In this document: piece after piece, positions 1 through 8,536 of the stretch
Position numbering within the stretch: position 1 is the first letter of the stretch
Layout of the letters: each line of letters opens with the position of its first letter
Assembly: GCA_029561145.1 (NCBI GenBank)
Contig: JAKQJM010000098.1
Span: 31,865 to 95,864, forward strand
Reading direction: 5' to 3'
Source: Pseudomonadota bacterium
GTDB taxonomy: Bacteria > Pseudomonadota > Gammaproteobacteria > Xanthomonadales > Rhodanobacteraceae
Length of the DNA: 64,000 nucleotides
The notes under the pieces: generated by a model
What the model was told of the DNA's origin: nothing
What the model saw: the letters and a program-made list of their open reading frames with translations, nothing else
Database searches by the model: none
Program-made: the position numbers and the translations under genes

Positions 1-65
1 CAACCGCATTCTTCCAGATCCCCGGCAACCGCCTGATCGAGCTCGGCACGCAGGTGGAGATCTAG
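1..65 (+). CDS. kup: Kup potassium uptake protein, C-terminal end only
   Basis: The first 65 bases read in frame 3 to a TAG at 63-65 and give a peptide ending in IELGTQVEI. As I recall it, E. coli Kup ends in almost the same residues (NRVIELGTQVEI). Kup is a proton-coupled K+ importer of the inner membrane. Only about 20 residues lie inside the window, so domains cannot be judged. Placement just upstream of ruvB agrees with gene order I recall from xanthomonads. Confidence 0.8.
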   Translation, partial: TAFFQIPGNRLIELGTQVEI

Positions 66-222
66 GTGAGGCCGGGATTCGGCATCGGGGATTCGGAAGA
101 GCCGGCAGGGTGGGGCATACTGCACCGGTGATTCGTCGCGTGAGCGACTTGCTGCCGCGAAAGCGTCAAGTACGCGACAATCCACTCTGACGAGCCCCGA
201 ACCCCGAAACCCGACAGCCCCA
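66..222. repeat. Intergenic region with degenerate heptad repeats (kup-ruvB)
   Basis: No gene is apparent here. GGGATTCGG occurs twice (74-82 and 88-96). Two CCCCGAA units follow each other at 195-208, trailed by the near-copy ACCCGAC (209-215), just before the ruvB start. Similar CCGATTCCC-type words occur in the kdsC-kdsD gap around 26331-26350. I see these only between genes, which suggests a dispersed non-coding repeat family; their function is unknown. Confidence 0.4.
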
Positions 223-1266
223 ATGACCGACCGCCTGATCGCCGCCAGCGCCGACCGCGAGGACGAGCAGATCGAAGCCAGCATCAGACCGCAACGCCTG
301 GCCGAATATCTGGGTCAGGAAACGGTGCGCGAGCAGATGTCGATCTACATCGAGGCTGCGCGTCGGCGGGCGGGGGCGCTTGATCATGTGCTGATCTTCG
401 GGCCGCCTGGCCTCGGCAAGACGACGATGGCGCATGTCATCGCCAACGAGCTGGGCGTCAACCTGCGCAGCACCTCGGGGCCGGTGCTCGAGCGTGCCGG
501 TGACCTCGCTGCGTTGCTGACCAACCTGCAACCGCGCGATGTGCTGTTCGTCGACGAGATCCACCGCCTGTCCCCGGTCGTCGAGGAGGTGCTGTATCCG
601 GCGCTCGAGGATTTCCAGATCGACATCATGATCGGCGAAGGGCCGGCCGCGCGTTCGATCAAACTCGACCTGCCGCCATTCACCCTGATCGGCGCCACTA
701 CACGAGCCGGATTGCTGACGGCGCCGCTGCGTGATCGTTTCGGCATCGTCCAGCGCCTTGAATTCTATTCTCCGGCCGAACTGACCCTGATCGTCAGGCG
801 CGCGGCGAAGATCATCGGGGTCGATTGTGACGAGGATGGCGCGCGCGAAATCGCGCGACGTTCGCGCGGTACACCGCGCATCGCCAATCGCCTGCTGCGC
901 CGCGTCCGCGATTTTGCCGAGATCCGGGCGGATGGAGCGATTTCCTGTGCGGTGGCGCGTGACGCGCTCGACATGCTCAAGGTCGATGCAGAAGGTTTCG
1001 ACGCGCTGGACCGGCGCATGCTGCATACGATCATCGAATTCTTCGATGGCGGTCCAGTTGGAGTCGAATCACTGGCGGCGGCGTTGAGCGAAGAGCGCGG
1101 CACGCTGGAGGATGTGATCGAACCCTATCTGATCCAGCAGGGATTCCTGATCCGCACCGCTCGCGGACGCATGGTCACCCAGCGAACCTGGCGGCATCTG
1201 GGACTCAGGCCTCCGCCTGGACGCGAGACTGCTCCCGCGGGTCTGTTCGACGAGGATTTGCCTTGA
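223..1266 (+). CDS. ruvB: Holliday junction branch migration ATPase RuvB
   Basis: RuvB is the hexameric AAA+ motor that, with RuvA, drives branch migration of Holliday junctions before RuvC cuts them. The 347-residue protein has the usual family length. It shows Walker [10 protein letters not shown] (residues 60-68), Walker B FVDEIH (109-114), a sensor region GATTRAG, and the sensor-2 stretch [12 protein letters not shown]. The C-terminal winged helix ends near GLFDEDLP. The start at ATG 223 gives the usual short N-terminal arm before [11 protein letters not shown]. ruvA and ruvC are not in the window. ybgC follows after a short gap. Confidence 0.97.
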   Translation: MTDRLIAASADREDEQIEASIRPQRLAEYLGQETVREQMSIYIEAARRRAGALDHVLIFGPPGLGKTTMAHVIANELGVNLRSTSGPVLERAGDLAALLTNLQPRDVLFVDEIHRLSPVVEEVLYPALEDFQIDIMIGEGPAARSIKLDLPPFTLIGATTRAGLLTAPLRDRFGIVQRLEFYSPAELTLIVRRAAKIIGVDCDEDGAREIARRSRGTPRIANRLLRRVRDFAEIRADGAISCAVARDALDMLKVDAEGFDALDRRMLHTIIEFFDGGPVGVESLAAALSEERGTLEDVIEPYLIQQGFLIRTARGRMVTQRTWRHLGLRPPPGRETAPAGLFDEDLP

Positions 1267-1303
1267 TTCGCGGCCAGTGCGACGTCGGCGGGACGCCCCG
1301 CCC

Positions 1304-1723
1304 ATGACGACGCAATCTCCACCGTTCATCTGGCCTTTGCGTGTCTACTGGGAAGATACCGACGCAGGCGGTGTCGTCTATCACGCCAGTTACGTCCGTT
1401 TCCTCGAGCGTGCGCGTACCGAATGGTTGCGCGCTGCAGGTATCGAGCAGCACAAGCTGCGCGAGGAGCACGGAGTCCTTTTTGTTGTCCATGGCATGGA
1501 GCTGCGTTTCAATCGGCCCGCGCGACTTGACGACCAGCTCGATGTCAGCGTCCGCATCAGCCAGGTCCGCAGTGCCAGTTTCAAGGTCGATCAACGCGTA
1601 TGTCGATCCGTCGACGAGGTGGTACTTGTGGATGCCCATGTCCGCATTGCCTGCCTTGATGCCGAAAGCTGGAAACCCCATCCGATGCCCGAATTCCTGT
1701 TCCAAGAGATCGCCAAGCCATGA
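1304..1723 (+). CDS. ybgC: Tol-Pal-associated acyl-CoA thioesterase YbgC
   Basis: This is a hotdog-fold acyl-CoA thioesterase, the usual first gene of tol-pal operons and thought to act at the inner membrane in phospholipid metabolism. The family motif YWEDTDAGGVVYHASY lies at residues 15-30, with Asp18 as the expected catalytic residue. I chose ATG 1304 (139 residues) over the in-frame GTG at 1277, because the extra MRRRRDAPP has no counterpart in the family. The stop overlaps the tolQ start (ATGA at 1720-1723), which indicates translational coupling. Confidence 0.93.
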   Translation: MTTQSPPFIWPLRVYWEDTDAGGVVYHASYVRFLERARTEWLRAAGIEQHKLREEHGVLFVVHGMELRFNRPARLDDQLDVSVRISQVRSASFKVDQRVCRSVDEVVLVDAHVRIACLDAESWKPHPMPEFLFQEIAKP

Positions 1724-2400
1724 ATCATGAACTGAATGTCTTTGCCCTGATCTGGGGCGCGAGCCTGCCGGTCAAGTTTGTCCTCATCATGCTCATCCTG
1801 TTCTCGGTCGTGTCATGGATCATCATCTTCCGCAAGATGGCGATGATCAATTCGGCGAATGCGAGCGCCAACGAGTTCGAGGAGCGCTTCTGGTCGGGTT
1901 CCGACCTCGCGGCGCTGTTCAAGGACGTCAACGCGAGCGGTGAACGTATCGGTGGCATCGAGGCGATATTCGAATCGGGCTTCCGCGAGTTCGCGCGCCA
2001 GCGCCAACGCCGTGGCGTGGATTCTCGAACCCTGCTCGAAGGTGCGCAGCGCGCGATGCGCGTATCGCAGTCGCGCGAGGTCGAGCGCCTCGAGCAGAAT
2101 CTCGAGTTCCTCGCCAACGTCGGTTCGATCAGTCCGTATGTCGGCCTGTTCGGCACGGTGTGGGGCATCATGATCGCGTTCCAGGGTCTCGCGAACGTCA
2201 AGGAGGCGACCATTGCGATGGTCGCGCCCGGCATTTCCGAAGCACTTATCGCCACCGCGATGGGCCTGTTCGCGGCCATACCCGCGGTCTGGGCCTACAA
2301 CCGTTTCGCCACCCGGGTCGAGCGCGTCGCCTTGCGATACGAGACCTTTCTCGAGGAGTTCTCCTCGATCCTGCAGCGCCAGGCGCATGTCGATGATTGA
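1720..2400 (+). CDS. tolQ: TolQ proton-channel subunit
   Basis: TolQ is the pentameric inner-membrane stator that, with TolR, uses the proton gradient to energise TolA during outer-membrane constriction at division. The 226 residues show the expected three membrane segments: near residues 14-35, then about 125-150 (YVGLFGTVWGIMIAF) and 160-190 (ISEALIATAMGLFAAIPAVWAY), with a cytoplasmic loop rich in charged residues between the first two. MotA/ExbB-type glycines and the conserved Thr/Pro positions are visible. It overlaps ybgC by 4 nt. An 87-nt gap without an obvious gene separates it from tolR. Confidence 0.96.
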   Translation: MNHELNVFALIWGASLPVKFVLIMLILFSVVSWIIIFRKMAMINSANASANEFEERFWSGSDLAALFKDVNASGERIGGIEAIFESGFREFARQRQRRGVDSRTLLEGAQRAMRVSQSREVERLEQNLEFLANVGSISPYVGLFGTVWGIMIAFQGLANVKEATIAMVAPGISEALIATAMGLFAAIPAVWAYNRFATRVERVALRYETFLEEFSSILQRQAHVDD

Positions 2401-2487
2401 TTTCACCGCAAACCCTGACCCGCACACTGCGTCGTTCCAGACCGATGCGCGCGGCCGGACATTCGTGCGTGCCGACGGAGCCGCCTG

Positions 2488-2931
2488 ATGCAGCACAGTT
2501 ACCGCAATCGCAAGCGTCGAAAGCTGAAGGCCGAGATCAACGTCGTGCCGTACATCGACGTGATGCTCGTGTTGTTGATCATCTTCATGGTCACGGCGCC
2601 GTTGATGAACCTAGGCGTCGACATCGAACTGCCGAAATCGAATGCGACAGCCATCCAGAACGACAAGGAGCCTGTCGTGGTCAGTGTCGACAAGGACGGC
2701 GGCTACTTCCTGACGATCGGCGCGAATGCGCGCGAGCCTGTCGATGCGGATATCCTGGTCAACAAGGTTTCAGCTTTCGTTCGCCAGAATCCGCAGGTGC
2801 CGGTCCTGATCGGCGGTGATGAGCGTGTCGACTATGGCCGCGTGTATGGCGTCATGGTGTTGCTGCAGCAGGCCGGGGTGCCGAAGGTCGGGCTCATGAG
2901 CCAGCCAATGCCGCCGCCAGAGAAACGTTGA
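2488..2931 (+). CDS. tolR: TolR proton-channel subunit
   Basis: TolR is the single-pass partner of TolQ in the ExbD/TolR family. After a basic N-terminus (RNRKRRKLKAEINVVP) comes one membrane helix at about residues 20-42, carrying the essential Asp24 in YIDVMLVLL. The remaining roughly 100 residues form the periplasmic domain that binds peptidoglycan. At 147 residues the length is normal. The tolA start lies at or overlapping its stop codon. Confidence 0.96.
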   Translation: MQHSYRNRKRRKLKAEINVVPYIDVMLVLLIIFMVTAPLMNLGVDIELPKSNATAIQNDKEPVVVSVDKDGGYFLTIGANAREPVDADILVNKVSAFVRQNPQVPVLIGGDERVDYGRVYGVMVLLQQAGVPKVGLMSQPMPPPEKR

Positions 2932-2936
2932 CCAGC

Positions 2937-3833
2937 ATGAAGGAAAGTTTTTCCGACACCCTGCGCGCGGTGCTGTATTCGCTGCTGCTGCACGGATTTC
3001 TCGTTCTGCTGATTGCGTTGGGCCTGTGGTGGACGACGGAGTCGCGGGTTGTCGTGATGCCGGGTCCGATCATCGAGGCGAGCCTGGTCGGGCCGACGGC
3101 TGCGCCGAAACCGACCTCGCGCAAGGCTCGCGCAAAACCGGTTCCACCGAAGCCTGCGGCTACGCCGCCACCGCAGGAGGCGCAACCCAAACCCGACACC
3201 GCCCCGCCTCCGGAACCACCGAAGCAGGATCTGATCGAACAGCAACGGGTTGCGGCAATCGCCGAGCAGAAGGCCGAAGACGCGAAGAAGGAGCAGGAAG
3301 AAAAGCGCCAGCGCGAGCAGATCCTGCTTGAGCAGGAAAAGCAGGAAGCCGAACGCCAGAAGCAGCTCGAAGAGGTGCGCAAGCAGCTCGCCGATGCCGA
3401 AAAGAAGAAAAATCTCGAGAAGGAGCGACTGAAGCAGTTGCAGGACAAACGACTGGCGGACCAGGCGGAAGCCGATCGCAATCGCATGGAGCAACTGATG
3501 GAGCAGGAGTCGAAGGAAGCGCAGACCGGTGCCGGAGGACAGGACAACGATCTGACTGCACGTTATGCCGCTGCCATCCAGGCTGCGGTAACGCAGAACT
3601 GGAATCGCCCGGAGTCGATTCCGCCGGGCTTGCGCTGTACCTTGCACATCGTGCAGATCCCGGGCGGAGACGTGATTTCGGCCAACGTGAGTTCACCCTG
3701 CAATGCCGATGGAGCATCGCGTTTGTCGATCGAACAGGCGGTCATGCGCGCCGCACCGCTTCCGTATCAAGGGTTTGAGAAGGTGTTCAACCGCGAGATC
3801 AATTTGAATTTCAAATACGACGGTCAGGAATAG
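2937..3833 (+). CDS. tolA: TolA envelope-spanning protein
   Basis: TolA links the TolQR motor to Pal at the outer membrane. The 298-residue protein has an N-terminal membrane helix (about 10-32) with an SLLLH element equivalent to the SHLLH motif that contacts TolQ. A Pro/Lys/Ala-rich stretch and a long Glu/Lys/Gln coiled coil (about 95-190) follow. The globular C-terminal domain, roughly the last 100 residues, has a Cys pair (LRCTL and SSPCN). I chose ATG 2937; a TTG at 2928 overlapping the tolR stop would add three residues. tolB follows with no gap. Confidence 0.94.
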   Translation: MKESFSDTLRAVLYSLLLHGFLVLLIALGLWWTTESRVVVMPGPIIEASLVGPTAAPKPTSRKARAKPVPPKPAATPPPQEAQPKPDTAPPPEPPKQDLIEQQRVAAIAEQKAEDAKKEQEEKRQREQILLEQEKQEAERQKQLEEVRKQLADAEKKKNLEKERLKQLQDKRLADQAEADRNRMEQLMEQESKEAQTGAGGQDNDLTARYAAAIQAAVTQNWNRPESIPPGLRCTLHIVQIPGGDVISANVSSPCNADGASRLSIEQAVMRAAPLPYQGFEKVFNREINLNFKYDGQE

Positions 3834-5150
3834 ATGCTGATGAACAATCGCAACTTGATTCGCTACGCGCTCTCACTGCTGCTGATGCTGGGTGGCCACG
3901 CGGTGTTCGCCCAGGGCTTGAGCATCGACATCACGGATGGCAGCCGCACGGCTGATCCGATCGCCGTCGTGCCGTTCGCGTTCGAGGGCGCCGGGCTGCC
4001 GCCCGAGACCGATGTCTCCGAGGTGCTGCGCGCCGACCTCGCCCGGTCGGGCAAGTTCTTCACGCTTGCCAAGCGCGACATCGTCGAATTTCCGACGCGC
4101 GAATCGGAGGTCAAGTATCCGACCTGGCGCCTGCTCAAGCAGAACTATCTCGTTGTCGGGAGGATTGCCGATGCCGGGGACGGCGCCCTGCGCGTCGAAT
4201 TCGAGCTGTTCGACGTCGCCCGGCAGAGCCGAATGATCGGACTCGCGATCAGCGGCCAGCGCACCGCCATGCGTGACGTCGCCCACCAGATCGCCGACCT
4301 CGTCTACGAAAAGATACTCGGAGTGCGCGGGGCGTTCTGGACACGGATCGCGTACGTGACGTCGGTCGGCCTGGGTCAGAACACGCAGTACGCCCTCATG
4401 GTCGCTGATTCGGACGGTTTCAATCCGCAGGTGGTGGTGCGCTCCCGCGAACCTCTGATGTCGCCTGCATGGTCGCCGGATGGTCGCCGCCTTGCCTATG
4501 TTTCGTTCGAACGCGGCAATTCTTCGATCTACATGCAGGACCTGTCGACCGGATCGCGCGAGCTGCTTTCCGCCCAGAAGGGGATCAATGGCGGACCGGC
4601 GTTCTCGCCGGATGGTTCAAGACTTGCGATGAACCTGTCCTATGCCGGCAATCCCGACATCTACATCATGGATCTTGCGAGTCGCAAGACCAGTCGCGTG
4701 ACCAGCCATTTTGCCATCGATGTGGAGGCGGTCTGGGCACCGGATGGCCGGAGTCTCGTGTTCACCTCGGATCGATCAGGTAAACCGCAGTTATACGAAG
4801 TGCCGGTTTCTGGCGGGGATGCCTCCCGCTTGACCTTCCAGGGCCAGTACAATGCGCGCGCCACGATCTGTTGCGATGGCAAGAAGATCGCCATGGCGCA
4901 AGGTACCGGAAACGTGTATCGTATTGCGGTTTTCGACCGCGCAACCGGGACTTACAGCGAAATATCGCCCGGCAATGTCGATGAATCGCCGAGTTTTGCG
5001 CCAAATGGAAGCATGGTGCTTTACGCCGCGACCGAAGGGCCTCGCGGCGTCCTGTATGCAGTTTCAGCGGACGGGCGGGTGAGACAACGCCTTGTGCTGG
5101 CGGATGGCGACGTGCGCGAACCGGCCTGGGGACCATTCCGCCAGCGCTGA
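3834..5150 (+). CDS. tolB: TolB periplasmic beta-propeller protein
   Basis: TolB is a periplasmic protein that binds Pal and TolA in the Tol-Pal system. It begins with a signal peptide ending near GHAVFA|QG (about residue 25). An N-terminal alpha/beta domain follows (about 30-165), then a six-bladed beta-propeller with WD40-like repeats recognisable as SPAWSPDGRRLAYVS, GPAFSPDGSRLAMN and EAVWAPDGRSLVFTSD. Length is 438 residues, normal for the family. It abuts tolA directly. A small hairpin lies downstream before pal. Confidence 0.96.
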   Translation: MLMNNRNLIRYALSLLLMLGGHAVFAQGLSIDITDGSRTADPIAVVPFAFEGAGLPPETDVSEVLRADLARSGKFFTLAKRDIVEFPTRESEVKYPTWRLLKQNYLVVGRIADAGDGALRVEFELFDVARQSRMIGLAISGQRTAMRDVAHQIADLVYEKILGVRGAFWTRIAYVTSVGLGQNTQYALMVADSDGFNPQVVVRSREPLMSPAWSPDGRRLAYVSFERGNSSIYMQDLSTGSRELLSAQKGINGGPAFSPDGSRLAMNLSYAGNPDIYIMDLASRKTSRVTSHFAIDVEAVWAPDGRSLVFTSDRSGKPQLYEVPVSGGDASRLTFQGQYNARATICCDGKKIAMAQGTGNVYRIAVFDRATGTYSEISPGNVDESPSFAPNGSMVLYAATEGPRGVLYAVSADGRVRQRLVLADGDVREPAWGPFRQR

Positions 5151-5179
5151 ACGTGCATCGAAAGATAATAATTGCCGGA

Positions 5180-5202
5180 TCACCGGCATTAACGTGTGTT
5201 GT
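5180..5202 (+). other. Small hairpin in the tolB-pal gap
   Basis: TGCCGG and CCGGCA form a perfect 6-bp stem around an ATCA loop shortly after the tolB stop codon. There is no following T-run, so it is not a clear rho-independent terminator. It could stabilise or attenuate the transcript between tolB and the highly expressed pal gene. Confidence 0.35.
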
Positions 5203-5257
5203 GCAATTGTCCTACTAACCCAAACCGTGACCTTTACTCTTGCTTGAGGGGAACACC

Positions 5258-5770
5258 ATGAAAAATGCAATGCGTATCCTGTTTTCTGTCCTGCTCGTCG
5301 CCGGCGTAGCCGCCTGCGCCAAGAAGGCCGTCAAGCCGACGGCATCCTCCGACACCACCCCGACCGCCGACACCTCGGCGACCAACAACGATGGTCGCTA
5401 CAAGGTGGGTGATCTGGATACCGATTCCTGCCTGCGCCAGCGTGTGGTCTATTTCGATCTCGACCGTACCGAGATCAAGCCGGAATTCAGCGCGCAGATC
5501 TCCTGCCACGCCGAATACCTGCGTCAGTTCCCGAATGCCCGCGTGACCCTGGAAGGTCATGCTGACGAGCGCGGCACGCGCGAGTACAACCTCGGCCTCG
5601 GCGAGCGCCGCGGCAATGCCGTGCAGAGCGCGATCAGCTCGGCCGGTGCTTCGGGTGGCCAGCTCAATGTCGTCAGCTACGGCGAAGAGCGTCCGGTCGA
5701 TCGCGGCCACGATGAGTCGGCCTGGTCGAAGAACCGTCGCGTCGAAATCGTGTACACCAGCGCCAACTGA
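5258..5770 (+). CDS. pal: Peptidoglycan-associated lipoprotein Pal
   Basis: Pal is the outer-membrane lipoprotein that binds peptidoglycan and is the terminal partner of the Tol system. The 170-residue precursor has a lipoprotein signal ending in GVAAC with lipidated Cys20, then a Thr/Ser/Asp-rich linker. The OmpA-like domain follows (YFDLDRTEIKPEF, then LEGHADERGTREYNLGLGERR), holding the Asp and Arg that grip diaminopimelate. ATG 5258 is preceded by a GAGGGG ribosome site at 5246-5251; an upstream TTG at 5240 is a poorer start. Confidence 0.96.
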   Translation: MKNAMRILFSVLLVAGVAACAKKAVKPTASSDTTPTADTSATNNDGRYKVGDLDTDSCLRQRVVYFDLDRTEIKPEFSAQISCHAEYLRQFPNARVTLEGHADERGTREYNLGLGERRGNAVQSAISSAGASGGQLNVVSYGEERPVDRGHDESAWSKNRRVEIVYTSAN

Positions 5771-5775
5771 TAGCC

Positions 5776-6681
5776 GTGCTTTTTTCCGGGTTGAACAAGT
5801 GTCTGACAGCAGCGGTCCTTGTGACCGCTGCTGTGATTGTCGCGCCTGCGAAGGCGCAACAGCGACTGAGCCTGTCCGAGCGCCTCGAGCGGCTCGAACA
5901 GCAAGCCTCGGGCCGCGGATCGCAGTCTGGCGTCGATCTGGTCAACCAGATCCAGGCCCTGCAATCCCAGGTTCAGGCCCTGCAGGGGCAGATCGAGGAA
6001 CTCCGTCATCAACTCGGCGAAGCGCAACAGCGGGCCAAGGATCAATACATCGACCTCGATTCGCGTCTGGGGCGGATGGAAGGTGGCGGTCCAACCGGAT
6101 CGACGAACAAGCCTTCCGTCCCTGCCGATCAGGGCTTGCAGGACATCCAGCTCGGTTCAACACCGCCGTCGGATGCCGGCACGCTGACAGCGTCCGATGA
6201 GCAACTTGCCCCGCCCGAACCGGTGAACCGCACGAGCAATATCGAATCGGCGGGTCCTGCCTCCGATGTGCCGGCGCCTGCGGCGGACCCGGAAGCGCAG
6301 AAACGCGCCTACGATGAGGCTTTCGGCGCACTCAAGGATGGTCGATATGCCGAATCGGCGCGCCGTTTCCAATCGTTCATCGATCAGTATCCGGATTCCG
6401 ACCTTACCGGCAATGCCAATTACTGGCTTGGCGAATCGTATTACGTGACCCAGAACTATCGGGTTGCACTGGAGACGTTCGGCAACTTGCTGTCCCGTTT
6501 CCCGCAGAACCAGAAGGCGCCCGATGCGCTGCTCAAGACCGGCTACTGCCAGTATGAGCTCAAGCAATGGGATAGCGCTGAAGCGACACTCAACTCCGTG
6601 ATCGAGACCTATCCGAACACGACGGTTTCGCGACTCGCCGAGGGCCGGCTGCGTGCCCTCAAGCTCGAGAATCGCCGCTGA
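5776..6681 (+). CDS. cpoB: Cell division coordinator CpoB (YbgF)
   Basis: CpoB is a periplasmic protein that couples Tol-Pal constriction to septal peptidoglycan synthesis. This 301-residue product starts at GTG 5776 with a signal peptide ending near APAKA|QQ. A coiled coil follows (LSERLERLEQQA, then QIQALQSQVQALQGQIEELRHQ), which in the family trimerises. After a Pro/Ser-rich linker come about three TPR repeats (YDEAFGALKDGRYAESARRFQ, NYWLGESYY). It sits 5 bp after pal, the standard end of a tol-pal operon. Confidence 0.93.
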   Translation: MLFSGLNKCLTAAVLVTAAVIVAPAKAQQRLSLSERLERLEQQASGRGSQSGVDLVNQIQALQSQVQALQGQIEELRHQLGEAQQRAKDQYIDLDSRLGRMEGGGPTGSTNKPSVPADQGLQDIQLGSTPPSDAGTLTASDEQLAPPEPVNRTSNIESAGPASDVPAPAADPEAQKRAYDEAFGALKDGRYAESARRFQSFIDQYPDSDLTGNANYWLGESYYVTQNYRVALETFGNLLSRFPQNQKAPDALLKTGYCQYELKQWDSAEATLNSVIETYPNTTVSRLAEGRLRALKLENRR

Positions 6682-6707
6682 GTCCGGAACTGGATTCGCG
6701 TTTCCCA

Positions 6708-7397
6708 ATGATTGCCGCTGCAGCCCACGCCGAATCTCCGGTCGAGCCGACAGCCTCGCTTCGTCTGCGCATCACCGAGATCTTCCATTCGCTGCAGGGC
6801 GAATCGGACAGCATGGGCTGGCCGACCGTATTCATCCGTCTGACCGGTTGCCCATTGCGCTGTGTCTGGTGTGATACCGAGTACTCGTTCCATGGCGGCC
6901 AGTGGCAGGACATCGACGAGATTCTCGACCGCGTCTCCGGGTTCGGCGCACGCCATGTCTGCGTGACCGGCGGCGAGCCGCTCGCACAGAAGCGCTGCCT
7001 GGCCTTGCTGTCCCGGTTGTGTGACCTTGACTACGAGGTGTCGCTCGAAACCTCGGGTGCACTCGACATTGCCGACGTGGATCCGCGTGTGCGCCGGGTG
7101 GTCGATCTCAAGCCGCCCGGTTCCGGCGAGGTCGGGCGCAACCTGTGGCGCAACCTTGATCATCTTGCGACGCGCGATCAGCTCAAGTTCGTCATTGCCG
7201 ATCGGACGGACTACGACTGGTCGGTTGCCCGCCTGCGCGAACATGCGCTGGCGGAGCGATGCCCGGTCCTGTTTTCGCCCGTGCACGGAAAGCTCGCTGC
7301 TCACGATCTGGCCGACTGGATCCTTGCGGATCGTCTTCCGGTACGGTTCCAGATGCAGTTGCACAAGGTGCTCTGGGGCAACCAGCCTGGACGCTGA
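6708..7397 (+). CDS. queE: 7-carboxy-7-deazaguanine synthase QueE
   Basis: QueE is a radical-SAM enzyme that contracts 6-carboxytetrahydropterin to 7-carboxy-7-deazaguanine on the path to queuosine. The cluster-binding CX3CX2C motif is Cys48-Pro-Leu-Arg-Cys52-Val-Trp-Cys55. It is followed by the TGGEP element ([10 protein letters not shown]) typical of radical-SAM folds. At 229 residues it matches the family. It sits 26 bp after cpoB and just before queC. queD and folE are not in the window. Confidence 0.94.
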   Translation: MIAAAAHAESPVEPTASLRLRITEIFHSLQGESDSMGWPTVFIRLTGCPLRCVWCDTEYSFHGGQWQDIDEILDRVSGFGARHVCVTGGEPLAQKRCLALLSRLCDLDYEVSLETSGALDIADVDPRVRRVVDLKPPGSGEVGRNLWRNLDHLATRDQLKFVIADRTDYDWSVARLREHALAERCPVLFSPVHGKLAAHDLADWILADRLPVRFQMQLHKVLWGNQPGR

Positions 7398-7453
7398 GGA
7401 AGGGCGGCAAACTCCGCCTGGCTCGACCCGCAACGCTTAGCCGTTTCAATCCC

Positions 7454-8146
7454 ATGGGTAGCATGCATATGTCCGACAGCAGGAAATCAGCGGTTGTGCT
7501 TGTTTCCGGCGGCATGGATTCAGCGGTGACCCTGGCCCTGGCCAGCGAGCGCGGATTCGCCTGTCACGCGCTCAGCGTCGCCTACGGCCAGCGCCATTCG
7601 TCCGAACTTGTCGCTGCTGCCAGAATGGCCCGCGCGATGGGGGCGGTCGCGCACAAGACGGTCAGCATCGACCTGCGTTCGATCGGCGGCTCGGCGCTGA
7701 CTGCCGACATCGACGTCCCCGAACAAGGTGGAGCGGGGATACCGATTACCTACGTGCCAGCGCGCAACACGATAATGCTGTCGATCGCGCTCGGTTGGGC
7801 CGAAGTGGTCGACGCCAACGATATCTTCTGCGGGGTCAATGCAATTGACTATTCGGGATACCCGGATTGCCGGCCGCCCTTCATCGAGGCATTCGAGCGA
7901 CTGGCCAATCTCGCGACCCGATCCGGAGTCGAGGGATCCGGCCTGCGCGTGCATGCACCCTTGATCCAGATGAGCAAGGCCGACATCGCACGCGAGGGGG
8001 TTCGCCTCGGCATCGATTTCTCGCAGACGATTTCCTGCTATTCGGCAGATGACGCAGGACTTGCATGCGGCCATTGCGATGCCTGTCGCCTGCGTGCCGA
8101 AGGATTCGCTGCCGCTGGCCTGGCCGATCCGACACGCTATCGCTGA
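7454..8146 (+). CDS. queC: 7-cyano-7-deazaguanine synthase QueC
   Basis: QueC converts 7-carboxy-7-deazaguanine to preQ0 using ATP and ammonia. The N-type ATP pyrophosphatase loop SGGMDSAV is at residues 18-25. A C-terminal zinc site is formed by Cys in ISCYS and CGHCDAC. ATG 7454 gives 230 residues; in-frame ATGs at 7463 and 7469 are equally possible, and no ribosome site decides between them. The open frame extends further upstream but lacks family similarity there. It works directly after QueE. Confidence 0.95.
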   Translation: MGSMHMSDSRKSAVVLVSGGMDSAVTLALASERGFACHALSVAYGQRHSSELVAAARMARAMGAVAHKTVSIDLRSIGGSALTADIDVPEQGGAGIPITYVPARNTIMLSIALGWAEVVDANDIFCGVNAIDYSGYPDCRPPFIEAFERLANLATRSGVEGSGLRVHAPLIQMSKADIAREGVRLGIDFSQTISCYSADDAGLACGHCDACRLRAEGFAAAGLADPTRYR

Positions 8147-8284
8147 AGTGCGGATGACGATAAACTTCGCGGTTCGCGCGAAACCGGGCATGGATATTCG
8201 CGATGGCATGGCCACTTCCCCTCTCCGGGTGGGAGACGGGAAGCGACCGTCGCGCGCAGCGCGACAGCGGTATTGATTGAGACG

Positions 8285-8359
8285 GGGCCGTTAGCTCAGC
8301 GGTAGAGCAGTGGACTTTTAATCCATTGGTCGAAGGTTCAAATCCTTCACGGCCCACCA
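8285..8359 (+). tRNA. tRNA-Lys (anticodon TTT)
   Basis: The acceptor stem GGGCCGT (8285-8291) pairs with ACGGCCC (8349-8355), followed by discriminator A and an encoded CCA (8357-8359). The D-arm contains TTAGCTCAGCGGTAGAGC. The anticodon loop CTTTTAA has TTT in the centre. The T-arm contains GGTTCAAATCC. The gene stands alone between queC and creD with no adjacent integrase or direct repeat. Confidence 0.97.
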
Positions 8360-8536
8360 TCTCCTTTTTCCGGGCTCGATCGAGCAACCGATGTCGTTGA
8401 TCAACGCGCGTTGGGCGGCCTGGATTGCGCTGACACCGGTGCGGCGCCGTTTGCCCTCGATTCGCCATGTTGCGCCCGCCGCGTGACCCCGTGATCGATT
8501 CAACTTCCGGACACCATCCGGACGGGAGAGTCGATC
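8360..8536 (+). other. Intergenic region tRNA-Lys to creD
   Basis: No gene is evident. It holds small palindromes (GCTCGATCGAGC just after the tRNA, then CGTTGATCAACG) and a 5-bp hairpin CCGGA-N5-TCCGG near 8510. A GGGAGAG ribosome site precedes the creD start. No convincing promoter or T-run terminator is visible. Confidence 0.3.

Noticed and set aside
5180..5202. Hairpin after tolB as a rho-independent terminator
   Set aside because: The stem is only 6 bp and no T-run follows; pal and cpoB are expected to be at least partly co-transcribed.
8285..8536. tRNA-Lys as an integration site for a mobile island
   Set aside because: No integrase gene, no repeat of the tRNA 3' end and no foreign-looking genes follow; creD and tsaB look like normal core genes.
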